A stretch of 64,000 bases of DNA from Opitutia bacterium. Lineage in GTDB: Bacteria; Verrucomicrobiota; Verrucomicrobiae; Opitutales; UBA953. The position numbers and the translations under genes are program-made. This document shows positions 9,866-19,000 of this stretch, in pieces (positions within the stretch are counted from its first letter, which is position 1; each line of letters begins with the position of its first letter). Below the pieces are notes generated by a model, which made no database searches, was not told where the DNA came from, and saw only the letters and a list, made by a program, of their open reading frames with translations. The DNA lies in assembly GCA_004558035.1 (NCBI GenBank), contig SFEJ01000014.1:1-64000 (forward strand), in the 5' to 3' direction.

Positions 9866-9902
9866 AAAATTAAACTCCGTAATTTAACTGAAAAATTAAA
9901 CT
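9866..9902. promoter_or_regulatory. Three-copy AT-rich repeat between fucP and the TetR gene, candidate operator
   Basis: AAAATTAAACT (9866-9876), AATTTAACT (9881-9889) and AAAAATTAAACT (9891-9902) lie in series just before the regulator ATG, in the divergent intergenic region. This suits an operator controlling both the regulator and the fuc genes; binding is inferred. Confidence 0.45.
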
Positions 9903-9913
9903 ATGAATTCAAA

Positions 9914-10555
9914 ATGGCGAGACGCAGCGACGGCATAGAGACGAAGAAGAAGATTCTCGGGGCGGCATCCAAGCTCTTTTCCGAGAACGGGTTCAAGCAG
10001 ACGTCCAACGCGGAGATCTCCAAGGCGAGCGGCGTGAACAGCGCGCTCATCAGCTACTATTTCGGCGACAAGGAGACGATCTACCGCGAGGCGTGGAAGC
10101 ACAGCCTGCGCGAATCGCTCGCGAAGTATCCGGCGGACGGCGTCGTTCCCGCGGACGCTCCCGCGCGCGACAGGCTCTACGGCATCATCGCCGCGACGGT
10201 GCGCCGCTACTCCGACCCGCACTGCTTCGACGGCGGCATTCTCAACCAGGAAATCGCCTCGCCGACGGGGCTGCTCGAGGACGTGCACGAGAACACGATC
10301 TTCCGCCTGCGCGAAAACCTGCTGCACGTCGTGAGCGAGTTTCTCGGCGAAGGCGTCTCGAACGAAGACCTGCGCATGTCCGTCTATTCCATCGTCGCGA
10401 TGTGCATTTCGCCGCAGAAAAAGATCCAGCGCATCGAAAAGACGGAGCCGTTCCCGTACGACGTGGAGAAGCGCATCGAGCACGTGTTCCGCTTTTCCGT
10501 CGCGGGACTGAACGCCGTGAAGAGGACGGCGAAGAAAAGCGCGCCGCGCGCGTAA
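9914..10555 (+). CDS. TetR/AcrR family transcriptional regulator
   Basis: A 213-residue protein with an N-terminal TetR helix-turn-helix at about residues 10-55 (KKKILGAASKLFSENGFKQTSNAEISKASGVNSALISYYFGDKE, listed here only for its landmarks IL..A..LF..NGF, ISK.SGV and YYFGDK). The C-terminal half is the ligand/dimer domain and matches the CecR/DUF1956-like type only in general shape. Start at 9914 is chosen because the HTH begins about ten residues in; an earlier ATG would read through the AT-rich repeats. It is divergent from fucP, so control of fucose use is plausible. It ends 33 bases before the oxidoreductase operon, so it could also act there. Confidence 0.88.
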   Translation: MARRSDGIETKKKILGAASKLFSENGFKQTSNAEISKASGVNSALISYYFGDKETIYREAWKHSLRESLAKYPADGVVPADAPARDRLYGIIAATVRRYSDPHCFDGGILNQEIASPTGLLEDVHENTIFRLRENLLHVVSEFLGEGVSNEDLRMSVYSIVAMCISPQKKIQRIEKTEPFPYDVEKRIEHVFRFSVAGLNAVKRTAKKSAPRA

Positions 10556-10588
10556 GGCTCATTTCCCCAGAAACCGATTTCCACAACG

Positions 10589-10819
10589 ATGAAAAAACGA
10601 TACTTTCCGAAAATCCGAAACGACGAGTGCAAGGGCTGCGAGCGCTGCGTCGTCGCCTGTCCGCGGGACGTTCTCGCACTCGGCAAGGAGCTGAACGTGA
10701 TGGGGCTGCCGCACGTCTTCGTCAAGAACGAGGACGCGTGCACGGGCTGCTCGCTCTGCTTCTACACGTGCCCGGAGCCCGGCGCGATCTCGATCGTCGA
10801 AGAAAAGGAGGAAGCGTAA
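10589..10819 (+). CDS. 2-oxoacid:ferredoxin oxidoreductase, ferredoxin-like delta subunit
   Basis: A 76-residue protein with two 4Fe-4S motifs: CKGCERCVVACPRD (residues 14-27) and CTGCSLCFYTCPEPG (about 51-65). It is the small electron-carrier subunit that passes electrons from the TPP site to ferredoxin. It is the first gene of a four-gene operon and ends one base before the alpha subunit. Its size and position fit VorD/KorD subunits of branched-chain or 2-oxoglutarate oxidoreductases; the exact substrate cannot be told from sequence. Confidence 0.92.
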   Translation: MKKRYFPKIRNDECKGCERCVVACPRDVLALGKELNVMGLPHVFVKNEDACTGCSLCFYTCPEPGAISIVEEKEEA

Positions 10820-10820
10820 A

Positions 10821-11867
10821 ATGAGTTCCAAAAGTCTTTTGCTCTGCGGGAACGAGGCGCTCGTGTACGGCGCGCTGCTCGCCGGCTGCGACGCGTATTT
10901 CGGCTACCCGATCACGCCCGCGGGAGAAATCATCGAATGCGCCGCGAAGAAGTTCCCCGAGCTCGGGCGCGTCTTCATCCAGGCGGAAAGCGAGATCGGC
11001 TCCATCAACATGGTGATGGGCGCCGCCGCCGCCGGCCAGCGCGCGATGACGGCGAGCAGCGGCCTCGGCATCAGCCTCATGCAGGAGGCGATGTCCTACC
11101 TCGCGGGCATGGAGCTGCCCTGCGTCGTGGCGGACGTCACGCGCAGCGGCCCCGGCATCGGCAACATCAGCGTCGAGCAGAGCGACTATTTCCAGATCGT
11201 CAAGGGCGGCGGGCACGGCGGCTACCGCTGCCCGGTGTTCGCTCCCGCGAGCGCGCAGGAAATGTGCGACATGGCGTTCCGCGCCTTCGACATGGCGGAA
11301 AAATACCGCACGCCCGTCTATATTCTCACCGACGGCATGATCGGGCAGATGATGGAATCCGTCACGCTGCCGGAGCCTCTCGACAAGCCCGCTCCCGCGC
11401 CCTACACGCTCGCGCCCGGGAACGCGCGCACCAATCATTTCACTTCGATCTATCTCGAACCCGCCGAGATGGAGAAGAAGAACGAGGCGCTCCTCGCGAA
11501 ATATCGCGAGATGGAGGCGCACGACCAGGACGCGGAAAACTGGAAGACCGACGACGCGGAAATCGTGCTCGTCGCCTACGGCATCATGTCGCGGCTCGCG
11601 AAAAACGCGGTGGACGAACTGCGCCGCGCGGGCATCAAGGCGGGCCTCGTGCGCCCGAAGCTGCTTTTCCCGTTCCCGAAGGACGCGCTGAACGCGCTCG
11701 TTCCCGCGGCGAAGAAATTCGTCGCCGTCGAGCTCAGCGGCGGACAGATGATCGAGGACGTGAAGCTCGCGATCGAATGCCGCCGCCCCGTGGAGCTGAT
11801 TCACCGCGTCGGCGGAAAACTCATTTCCGTCGAGGAGCTCGTCGCCGGCGTCAAGGCGCTCGCCTGA
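10821..11867 (+). CDS. 2-oxoacid:ferredoxin oxidoreductase alpha subunit (VorB-like)
   Basis: A 348-residue subunit with the pyrimidine-binding start GNEALVYGALLAGCDAYFGYPITPAGEI and the segments QAESEIGSINMVMGAAAAGQ and MTASSGLGISLMQEAMSYLAG typical of these enzymes. The C-terminal third is the transketolase C-like domain (EIVLVAYGIMSRLAKNAVDELR). The closest family by feel is VorB (3-methyl-2-oxobutanoate) rather than KorA, because the chain lacks an N-terminal gamma domain. Unlike most host genes here it has a clear Shine-Dalgarno sequence, AAGGAGGAAGCG, inside the end of the preceding gene, consistent with coupled translation. Confidence 0.9.
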   Translation: MSSKSLLLCGNEALVYGALLAGCDAYFGYPITPAGEIIECAAKKFPELGRVFIQAESEIGSINMVMGAAAAGQRAMTASSGLGISLMQEAMSYLAGMELPCVVADVTRSGPGIGNISVEQSDYFQIVKGGGHGGYRCPVFAPASAQEMCDMAFRAFDMAEKYRTPVYILTDGMIGQMMESVTLPEPLDKPAPAPYTLAPGNARTNHFTSIYLEPAEMEKKNEALLAKYREMEAHDQDAENWKTDDAEIVLVAYGIMSRLAKNAVDELRRAGIKAGLVRPKLLFPFPKDALNALVPAAKKFVAVELSGGQMIEDVKLAIECRRPVELIHRVGGKLISVEELVAGVKALA

Positions 11868-11871
11868 AAAA

Positions 11872-12420
11872 ATGCCTTCCCGCACGCGCACATTCGTCGA
11901 AACGCCCCGACTTCGCCTGCGCGACTGGCGCGAGGACGATTTCCCCGCGTTCGCCGCGATGAACGCGGACGCGCGCGTCATGGAATTTTTTCTCGAAACG
12001 AAGACGGAGGCGCAGTCCCGCGAGTTTTTCGACGCGATCCGCGGCGAGCTCGCGCGCGACGGCTTCGGGCTCTTCGCCGCGGAACGCAAGACCGACGGCG
12101 CCCTGCTCGGCTTCGTCGGTCTGCGCCGTTGCCCGTTCGAGACGGATTTCGCGCCGTGCACGGAAATCGCGTGGCGACTGCGCGCCGAATTCTGGGGCGC
12201 GGGCTACGCGACGGAAGCCGCGAAGGCGTGCCTGCGCTTCGGCTTCGACGCCTGCGGACTCGACGAAATCCTCGCCTTCACCGCGCTCCCGAACGCGCGT
12301 TCCCGCCGCGTCATGGAAAAGGCGGGAATGTGCTTCGTCAGAGAGTTCGACCACCCCGCCGTTCCGCGGGAACACCCGCTCGCGCGCCACGCGCTCTACC
12401 GTACGAAGCGCGCCGCCTGA
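11872..12420 (+). CDS. GNAT N-acetyltransferase (RimJ/RimL type) embedded in the oxidoreductase operon
   Basis: A 182-residue GNAT protein of the RimJ/RimL subgroup. Visible landmarks are FVETPRLRLRDWREDDFPAF near residue 5, EIAWRLRAEFWGAGYATEA around residue 100 (acetyl-CoA-binding loop Q/R-x-x-G-x-A type, here WGAGYAT), and ALPNARSRRVMEKAGM near 145. It lies between the alpha and beta/gamma subunit genes with a 4-base gap upstream and 35 bases downstream. The acceptor is unknown. Its placement could reflect co-regulation or simple gene insertion; it is not a normal part of these complexes. Confidence 0.9.
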   Translation: MPSRTRTFVETPRLRLRDWREDDFPAFAAMNADARVMEFFLETKTEAQSREFFDAIRGELARDGFGLFAAERKTDGALLGFVGLRRCPFETDFAPCTEIAWRLRAEFWGAGYATEAAKACLRFGFDACGLDEILAFTALPNARSRRVMEKAGMCFVREFDHPAVPREHPLARHALYRTKRAA

Positions 12421-12455
12421 TTCTTTTTTTTTCACCTTTCAAAAAAAATCCGCTC

Positions 12456-13940
12456 ATGAAAAATTTCCGTATCATCAAAGACCGCCCGGCGGGCTTCTTC
12501 GCCGAGTTCGACAAGCGCCCGAAGACGCTCCGGCACAACATGCACTACTGCCCGGGCTGCGGCCACGGCGTGCTTCACAAGATCGTCGCCGAGGCGATCG
12601 CCGAGTTCGGCATCAAGGACCGCACGACGTTCATTTCGCCCGTCGGCTGCGCCGTGTTCGGCTACTACTACATGGACTGCTTCGGCATTTCCACGCCGCA
12701 CGGGCGCGCGCCCGCCGTCGCGACCGGGCTTTCCCGCGCGCACAAGGACGGCGTCGTCATCTCCTACCAGGGCGACGGCGACCTCGCGGCGATCGGCTTC
12801 AACGAGTTCATCCACACCGTGAACCGCGGCGAAAACATCTGCTACATCTTCGTGAACAACGCGATTTATGGCATGACGGGCGGGCAGATGGCGCCGACGA
12901 CGCTCGTCGGCCAGCGCACTTCGACCACGCCGAACGGGCGCGACGCCGTCGAGGACGGCATCCCGTTCCGCATCGCCGAAATCGTCGCCTCGCAGCCCAA
13001 TCCCGTGTACGTCGAACGCGTTTCGCTCGGCGCGCCGAAGGAGATCATGAAGGCGCGCGCGGCGATCCGCAAAGCGATAAAGAATACGATGGAGCGCAAG
13101 GGGCTTTCGTTCGTCGAAGTGCTTTCGCCCTGCCCGATCGGCCTGAAGAAGGACGCCGCCGGAATCACGAAATTCATCGACGAGGAGATGACGAAGATTT
13201 TCCCGCTCGGCAAATTCAAGGACGTCGCCGCCGAGCGCGCGCCCGTCGAGCACCGCGTTCCCGTGTACGACAAGGACAAGGTGCGCGCCGCGCTCTTCCC
13301 GCAGGCGGACGACATTTCACAGAGCTCGCTGCGCGCGGACTTCCGCAACACCTCGCCGATCTTCGACAAGGAGCGCCGCATCAAGGTCGCCGGCTCCGGC
13401 GGCCAGGGCGTGCTCTCGCTCGCCTACATTATCGCGCACATGGGGCGGCTGCGAAACTTCAACGTCACCTACCTGCCGACCTACGGCCCGGAAATGCGCG
13501 GCGGCACGGCGGACTGCTCCGTCGTCGCCTCGCGCCGCGAAATCGCCTCGCCCATCGTTGACAGCAACGCGAACATGCTCGTCGCGCTCAATCAGCCCTC
13601 GCTCGACAAATACCTGCCGCAGCTGAAGCCGACGGGCATCATCGTGTACGATTCGTCGAGCATCACGCTCCCGCCGATCGGCAGGACGCAGGTCGCCTAC
13701 GGCGTTCCCGCGGCGCAGGTCGCGGTGGAGCTCGGCAGCACACGCTACGGCAACTCGCTGATTCTCGGCGCGATCGCGCGCATGATGGAGGAGCTCTTCC
13801 TGACGCCGGAAGACGCGGCGGACTTCTCCGCGGTCGTCGAAGCCGCGATCCGAGAATGCTTCGCGGACAAGCCGAAAATCATCCCGCCGAACCTCGAGGC
13901 CTTCCGCCTCGGCAAGGAAAAATCCTTCCGCGCGAAATAA
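12456..13940 (+). CDS. 2-oxoacid:ferredoxin oxidoreductase, fused TPP-binding beta and gamma subunits
   Basis: A 494-residue fusion. The N-terminal part (about 1-285) is the TPP-binding beta subunit: HYCPGCGHGVLHK near residue 30, and the GDGD...NN TPP/Mg motif in QGDGDLAAIGFNEFIH ... IFVNNAIYGMTGGQMAPTT around 100-145. The C-terminal part (about 305-490) is the gamma subunit: KVAGSGGQGVLSLAYIIAHM and YLPTYGPEMRGGTADCSV. In many bacteria and archaea these are separate chains. The complex oxidatively decarboxylates a 2-oxoacid to acyl-CoA using ferredoxin. Start is the ATG at 12456, where homology begins after a poly-T/poly-A gap. A motif-pair hairpin follows at 13949. Confidence 0.92.
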   Translation: MKNFRIIKDRPAGFFAEFDKRPKTLRHNMHYCPGCGHGVLHKIVAEAIAEFGIKDRTTFISPVGCAVFGYYYMDCFGISTPHGRAPAVATGLSRAHKDGVVISYQGDGDLAAIGFNEFIHTVNRGENICYIFVNNAIYGMTGGQMAPTTLVGQRTSTTPNGRDAVEDGIPFRIAEIVASQPNPVYVERVSLGAPKEIMKARAAIRKAIKNTMERKGLSFVEVLSPCPIGLKKDAAGITKFIDEEMTKIFPLGKFKDVAAERAPVEHRVPVYDKDKVRAALFPQADDISQSSLRADFRNTSPIFDKERRIKVAGSGGQGVLSLAYIIAHMGRLRNFNVTYLPTYGPEMRGGTADCSVVASRREIASPIVDSNANMLVALNQPSLDKYLPQLKPTGIIVYDSSSITLPPIGRTQVAYGVPAAQVAVELGSTRYGNSLILGAIARMMEELFLTPEDAADFSAVVEAAIRECFADKPKIIPPNLEAFRLGKEKSFRAK

Positions 13941-13948
13941 AAGAAAAA

Positions 13949-13976
13949 GCGTTCCCGCCTCCTCCCGCGGGAACGC
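13949..13976 (+). terminator. Hairpin from an inverted GCGTTCCCGC pair downstream of the oxidoreductase operon
   Basis: GCGTTCCCGC (13949-13958) and GCGGGAACGC (13967-13976) pair around CTCCTCCC. An A-rich stretch precedes it; a T-run after it is lacking, so termination on the plus strand may be weak. Confidence 0.65.
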
Positions 13977-14027
13977 GAAAACGAACAGGGATTGCGGGGA
14001 TTTTGAGGGACTCGCGGCTTCAGAAAA

Positions 14028-14060
14028 ACTTAAAGGTTAAGGGTTAAAGCTTAAAGGGAA
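14028..14060. repeat. Extragenic CTTAAAG/TTAAGG repeat, copy a
   Basis: CTTAAAGGTTAAGGGTTAAA followed by GCTTAAAGG. The same element, reverse complemented, lies at 16061-16090 and 20511-20540, and a weaker version at 8271-8300. All are between the 3' ends of genes and their terminators or neighbours. Confidence 0.6.
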
Positions 14061-14134
14061 CTTTCTGGAGGAAAGATTCTCGGGGGCAAGCGGGACGGTC
14101 GCCCTGCTCTTCGTTCCCGCGGATCGGAGCGCGC

Positions 14135-15259
14135 TCAGTAGAAATACGTTTCGCCGCGGAAATTGCGCAGGCGCGCGCGGCCCGCGTCGTCGAAGGATTC
14201 GACGTAGTCCGGATTCACGGGAATCTTCCCGCCGCCGCCCGGTGCGTCGACGACGAACTGCGGCACGGCGAGCCCGCTCGTCCACCCGCGCAGCGAGCGG
14301 ATCAGCTCCGCGCCTTCGCGCACGGGCACGCGCCAATGCGCGCTTCCGCGGATCTTGTCGCACGCGTAAAGGTAGTACGGACGCACGCGCACGCGCAGCA
14401 GCCGATGCACGAGCGCGCGCAGCGTTCCCGCGTCGTCGTTCACGCCGCGCAGCAGCACCGTCTGGGCGCCGAGCACGACGCCCGCGAGCGCGAGCCGTTC
14501 CAGCGCCTCTTCGGTCGCGCGCGAAATTTCGCGCGGGTGATTCACGTGGACGTTCATCCAAAGCACGCCGCTTTTTCGGAAAATTCCGCACAGCTCCGGC
14601 GTGACGCGCTGCGGCAGAAATACGGGAACGCGCGTGCCGACGCGCACGATCTCCACGTGCGGAATCGCGCGGACGCGCGCGAGCAGCTCGGCGATCTTCG
14701 CGTCGGAGAGCAGCAGCGCGTCCCCGCCGGAAATCAGCACGTCGCGGATTTCCGCGTGCGCGGCGACGTAGCGCAGCGCCTCGTCCAACCGCGGATGGAA
14801 ATCGTAGCCCGTCGCCCCGGAGACGAGGCGGGAACGCGTGCAGAAGCGGCAGTAGCAGGCGCAGCGGTCCGTCGCCAAAAGCAGCACGCGGTCGGGATAG
14901 CGGTGGACGAGTCCGGGCACGGGTGAATGCGTCTCTTCGCCGATCGGGTCGTCGGATTCGTCGTCGGCGAGGAGCGCCTCGCGCGCGTCGGGCACGATCT
15001 GCCGGCGCAGCGGATCCGCGGGATCGGCGCCGTCGATCAGGCTCAGAAAATGCGGCGTCGCGGCGAACGCAAGCCTGCCGCGCGCGGCGTCGAATCCGCG
15101 CCGTTCCGCGTCCGAAAGCGGGAAAATCCGCGCGAGCGCCTCCGCCGTCTCGACGCGGGAACGCAGCTGCCAGCGCCAGTCGTTCCAGTCCGCCTCGGGC
15201 ACGTCGCGCCACGCCGAGCCGCGCTCGGCGTACGCCGCTTCGGAAAATCCGGAGTTCAT
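14135..15259 (-). CDS. Radical SAM lysine 2,3-aminomutase-like protein
   Basis: A 374-residue radical SAM protein of the KamA family, which moves the alpha-amino group of lysine to give beta-lysine using PLP. The SPVPGLVHRYPDRVLLL lead-in is followed by the cluster motif CACYCRFCTRSR near residue 130. LISGGDALLL follows near 175. The lysine-contacting acidic regions of true aminomutases are kept: YACDKIRGSAHWRVP and SGLAVPQFVVDAPGGGGKIP near 325-340. EpmB, the EF-P beta-lysylation relative, is shorter and lacks the second of these, so I favour KamA-like activity. The protein ends at RNFRGETYFY, about 40 residues earlier than classic clostridial enzymes. It lies 34 bases downstream of rpe on the same strand. 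Confidence 0.82.
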   Translation of the reverse strand: MNSGFSEAAYAERGSAWRDVPEADWNDWRWQLRSRVETAEALARIFPLSDAERRGFDAARGRLAFAATPHFLSLIDGADPADPLRRQIVPDAREALLADDESDDPIGEETHSPVPGLVHRYPDRVLLLATDRCACYCRFCTRSRLVSGATGYDFHPRLDEALRYVAAHAEIRDVLISGGDALLLSDAKIAELLARVRAIPHVEIVRVGTRVPVFLPQRVTPELCGIFRKSGVLWMNVHVNHPREISRATEEALERLALAGVVLGAQTVLLRGVNDDAGTLRALVHRLLRVRVRPYYLYACDKIRGSAHWRVPVREGAELIRSLRGWTSGLAVPQFVVDAPGGGGKIPVNPDYVESFDDAGRARLRNFRGETYFY

Positions 15260-15293
15260 CGCCGACTCCCTTCTCCGCGCCGCCGGGCGGCGC

Positions 15294-15953
15294 TCAGCCC
15301 TGACAAAGGCGGATGAACGCCGGCTTGTCCGCCGCCTTGAAGAACGCCGTTCCCGCGACCAGCGTGTCCGCGCCCGCCGCGAGGCAGAGCGGCGCCGTGC
15401 GCGCGTCCACGCCGCCGTCCACTTCGATGCGGAAATCCAGCCCGCGCGTGTCGCGTTCCCGCGCCAGCGTCTCGATTTTCGGCAGCACGGATTCGATGAA
15501 GGACTGCCCGCCGAAGCCCGGGAAGACGGACATCACGAGCACGAGATCGACCGCGTCGAGAAACGGCAGCACGCGCTCGACGGGCGTGTCCGGATTCAGC
15601 GAAATTCCTGCCTGCGCGCCGAGCTCGCGGATGCGCCGCAGCGTTCCCGCGACGTCGTATTCCGGCTCCACGTGAATCGTGACGAGCTGTGATCCCGCCT
15701 CGACGAATTTTTCGACGTATTTGTCCGGACGCAGCAGCATCAGGTGCGTGTCGAAGAAAAGCGAGGCGTCGCGGCGGCGGAGGTCGCGGACGACCTGCGG
15801 CCCGAACGAGAGATTCGGCACGAAATTGCCGTCCATGATGTCAAGATGCACCCATTCGAGCCCGTTGGCGACGACGACGGCGAGCCCTTCGGCGAGGGCG
15901 GAATGATCCGCCGCCAGAATCGACGGCGAGAGAATTTTTTTGTGCGCGCTCAT
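15294..15953 (-). CDS. rpe: Ribulose-phosphate 3-epimerase
   Basis: A 219-residue TIM-barrel epimerase, the normal length. It interconverts ribulose-5-phosphate and xylulose-5-phosphate. Family landmarks are SPSILAADHSALAEG at the N-terminus, WVHLDIMDGNFVPNLSFGP with the catalytic Asp and metal His/Asp region near 35-50, VMSVFPGFGGQSF near 140, and the second Asp in IEVDGGVD near 177. The start lacks a Shine-Dalgarno sequence (CCTTGCGGAAATTCTC before ATG). The aminomutase gene follows closely on the same strand. Confidence 0.96.
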   Translation of the reverse strand: MSAHKKILSPSILAADHSALAEGLAVVVANGLEWVHLDIMDGNFVPNLSFGPQVVRDLRRRDASLFFDTHLMLLRPDKYVEKFVEAGSQLVTIHVEPEYDVAGTLRRIRELGAQAGISLNPDTPVERVLPFLDAVDLVLVMSVFPGFGGQSFIESVLPKIETLARERDTRGLDFRIEVDGGVDARTAPLCLAAGADTLVAGTAFFKAADKPAFIRLCQG

Positions 15954-16020
15954 GAGAATTTCCGCAAGGTTCTACTCCTCGCCTCTTCGCCGCAAGAAAA
16001 TTCTGCCTCCCGGCGTGCAA

Positions 16021-16057
16021 AAAAGCGTTCCCGCGAACAATCCGCGGGAACGCTTTT
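16021..16057 (-). terminator. carB terminator from an inverted GCGTTCCCGC pair
   Basis: AAAAGCGTTCCCGCG and CGCGGGAACGCTTTT pair around AACAATC. Reading on the minus strand it ends in a T-run, immediately after the extragenic repeat that follows the carB stop codon. Confidence 0.88.
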
Positions 16058-16060
16058 CTT

Positions 16061-16090
16061 TAAGCTTTAAGCCTTGACCTTTAAGCTTTC
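16061..16090. repeat. Extragenic TTAAGCTTTAAGCCTTGA repeat, copy b
   Basis: TAAGCTTTAAGCCTTGACCT plus TTAAGCTTTC sits directly between the carB stop codon and its terminator. It is nearly identical to copy c at 20511-20540. Confidence 0.7.
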
Positions 16091-16091
16091 C

Positions 16092-19000
16092 TCAAGCTTT
16101 CCGCGCGAGCTTGGCGTGGTGGGACTGGAGGGATTCCACGTCCACCGCGCCCGCCTTGACGGCGGCGATGCCCTGCACCGTCGCGGAGGCGGCGGCGAGC
16201 GTCGTGAAGTAGGGAATGCGCAGCTTGATCGCGTTCTTGCGGATGTAGGAGTCGTCGATCACGGAGCGCTTGCCCGCGGGCGTGTTCACGATGAGCGAGA
16301 TTTCGCGGTTCACGATGCCGTCCACGATGTTCGGGCGTCCTTCGTGCTGTTTTTTGATCAGCTCGCAGGGGATGCCGTGCTTCGTGTAGAAGTCGAACGT
16401 TCCCGCGGTCGCCTTGATTCTGAAGCCGAGCGAGGAGAAGCCGCGGCCGATTTCGAGCGCCTCGTCGTTCTTTTCGGAAATCGTGATGAGCACGGTTCCG
16501 CCTGTCGGGAGCTGCGTTCCCGCGGCTTCCTGCGCCTTGTAGAACGCGGTGCCGAAGTCCGGCGCGATGCCGAGCACTTCGCCCGTGGAGCGCATTTCCG
16601 GCCCGAGCACGGGATCTACTTCCGGGAACTTGTCGAAGGGCAGCACGGCTTCCTTCACGCCGTAGTGCGTTCCCGCGACGAAGGGGCGCAGGTTGAGCTC
16701 GTGGAGCTTCTTGCCCATCATCAGCTCGGTCGCCGCGCCCGCCATCTGGATGTTGCAGACCTTGGACACGAGCGGCACCGTGCGCGACGCGCGCGGGTTC
16801 GCCTCGATGACGTACACCTTGCCGTTCTCGATCGCGTACTGCATGTTCATCAGCCCGACGACCTTCAGCTCGCGCGCGATCCTGCGCGTGTAGTCGACGA
16901 TGTCCGCGTACTGCTTCGCGGGAATGTGCACGGGCGGAATCACGCACGCGGAGTCGCCGGAGTGAATGCCCGCGAGCTCGATGTGCTCCATGACGGAGGG
17001 AATGAAGACGTCGTCCCCGTCGCAGAGCGCGTCGCATTCGCATTCGAGCGCGTGGCGCAGGAAGCGGTCCACGAGCAGCGGCGCGTCCTCGGTGACGCCG
17101 ATCGCCTTGCCGACGTATTCGCGCAGCGCGTCGTCGTCGTACACGACTTCCATGCCGCGCCCGCCGAGCACGAACGAGGGGCGGATCATCACGGGATAGC
17201 CGACTTCGTGCGCGATGGCGAGCGCCTCGTCAACGTTGATCGCCATGCCCGCCTCGGGCATCGGGATTTCGAGCTTCGCCATCATCTTGCGGAAGAGGTC
17301 GCGGTCTTCGGCGGTGTCGATCGTGTCGATGCTCGTGCCGAGAATCTTCACGCCCGCCTCGGCGAGTTTGCGCGCGAGGTTGAGCGGCGTCTGCCCGCCG
17401 AACTGCACGATGACGCCCTCGGGCTTTTCGTGTTCGTAGATCGCGAGCACGTCCTCGAGCGTGAGCGGTTCGAAGTAAAGCTTGTCCGATGTGTCGTAGT
17501 CGGTGGAGACCGTTTCCGGGTTGCAGTTGACCATGATCGTCTCGTAGCCGAGACGGCGCAGCGCCATCGCCGCGTGGCAGCAGCAGTAGTCGAACTCGAT
17601 GCCCTGCCCGATGCGGTTCGGACCACCGCCGAGCACCATGACCTTCTTCTTCGCGCTCGGCGGGAGCACGGTCACGGGAACGCTGTCCGCGTAGGTCGAG
17701 TAATAGTAGCACGCGTTTTCGACGCCGCTGACGGGAACGGGCTCCCAGCGCTCGACGACGCCGAGCGCGACGCGCTTCTCGCGGATCGCCTTTTCGGGAA
17801 CGCCGAGAATCTTCGCCAGATACGCGTCCGCGAAGCCGTCCTTCTTCGCGCGGATCAGCAGCGCGTCCGCGGGAACGGCGCCCCGGCTCGTCGCGATCAG
17901 CTCTTCCTCGAAATCGACGAGTTCCTTCGACTGCTCGATGAACCAGCGGTGCATCAGCGTCTTCGCCTGCACCTCCTCGACGCTCGCGCCCTTGCGCAGC
18001 GCCTCATAAATGAGAAAATGGCGTTCGCTCGTCGCGTCCTGCAGCATCGAAAGCAGCTCTTCCTTGGATTTTTCGTGAAAATCCTTGGCGAAGCCGAGGC
18101 CCATGCGCCCGTTTTCGAGCGAGCGGATCGCCTTCTGGAACGCCTCCTTGTAGTTCTTGCCGATGCTCATGACCTCGCCGACCGCCTTCATCTGCGTGCC
18201 GAGCTTGTCCTGAACGCCCTTGAATTTCTCGAACGCCCAGCGCGCGAACTTCACGACGACGTAGTCGCCCGACGGCGTGTATTTGTCCAGCGTGCCGTCG
18301 CGCCAGTACGGAATTTCCGAGAGCGTGAGCCCGCTCGCGAGCTTCGCGGAAATGAGCGCGATCGGGAAGCCCGTCGCCTTCGACGCAAGCGCGGACGAGC
18401 GCGACGTGCGCGGGTTGATCTCGATGATGACGACGCGGCCGTCCTTCGGATTGCGCGCGAACTGCACGTTCGTGCCGCCGATGACGCCGATCGTGTCGAT
18501 GATTTTCCACGCCTTTTTCTGCAGGTCTTCCTGCACCGCGGCGGGAACGGTCATCATCGGCGCCGTGCAGAAGCTGTCGCCCGTGTGCACGCCGACGGGA
18601 TCGACGTTTTCGATGAAGCACACGGAAATGAGCGCGCCCGTCGCGTCGCGCACGACTTCGACCTCGAGCTCTTCCCAGCCCAGAATGGATTCCTCGATGA
18701 GGCACTGGTGCGTCATCGACGCCTGCAGGCCGCGCGCGACGATCGTCTTCAGCTCGTCCATATTGTAGACGAGTCCGCCGCCCGCGCCGCCCATCGTGTA
18801 CGCGGGGCGCACGACCAGCGGGAAGCCGAGCCGCCCGGAAATCGCCACCGCCTCGTCGAGCGTGTACGCGATTTCGCTGCGCGGCATGTCGATGCCGATC
18901 TTGGACATCGTTTCCTTGAAGATGAGGCGATCCTCGCCGCGCTCGATCGCTTCGAGATTCACGCCGATGACCTTCACGCCGTACTTGTCCAGAACGCCCT

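Noticed and set aside
12338..12541. Small minus-strand frame over the start of the fused oxidoreductase gene
   Set aside because: It is antisense to conserved sequence and has no ribosome site or family resemblance.
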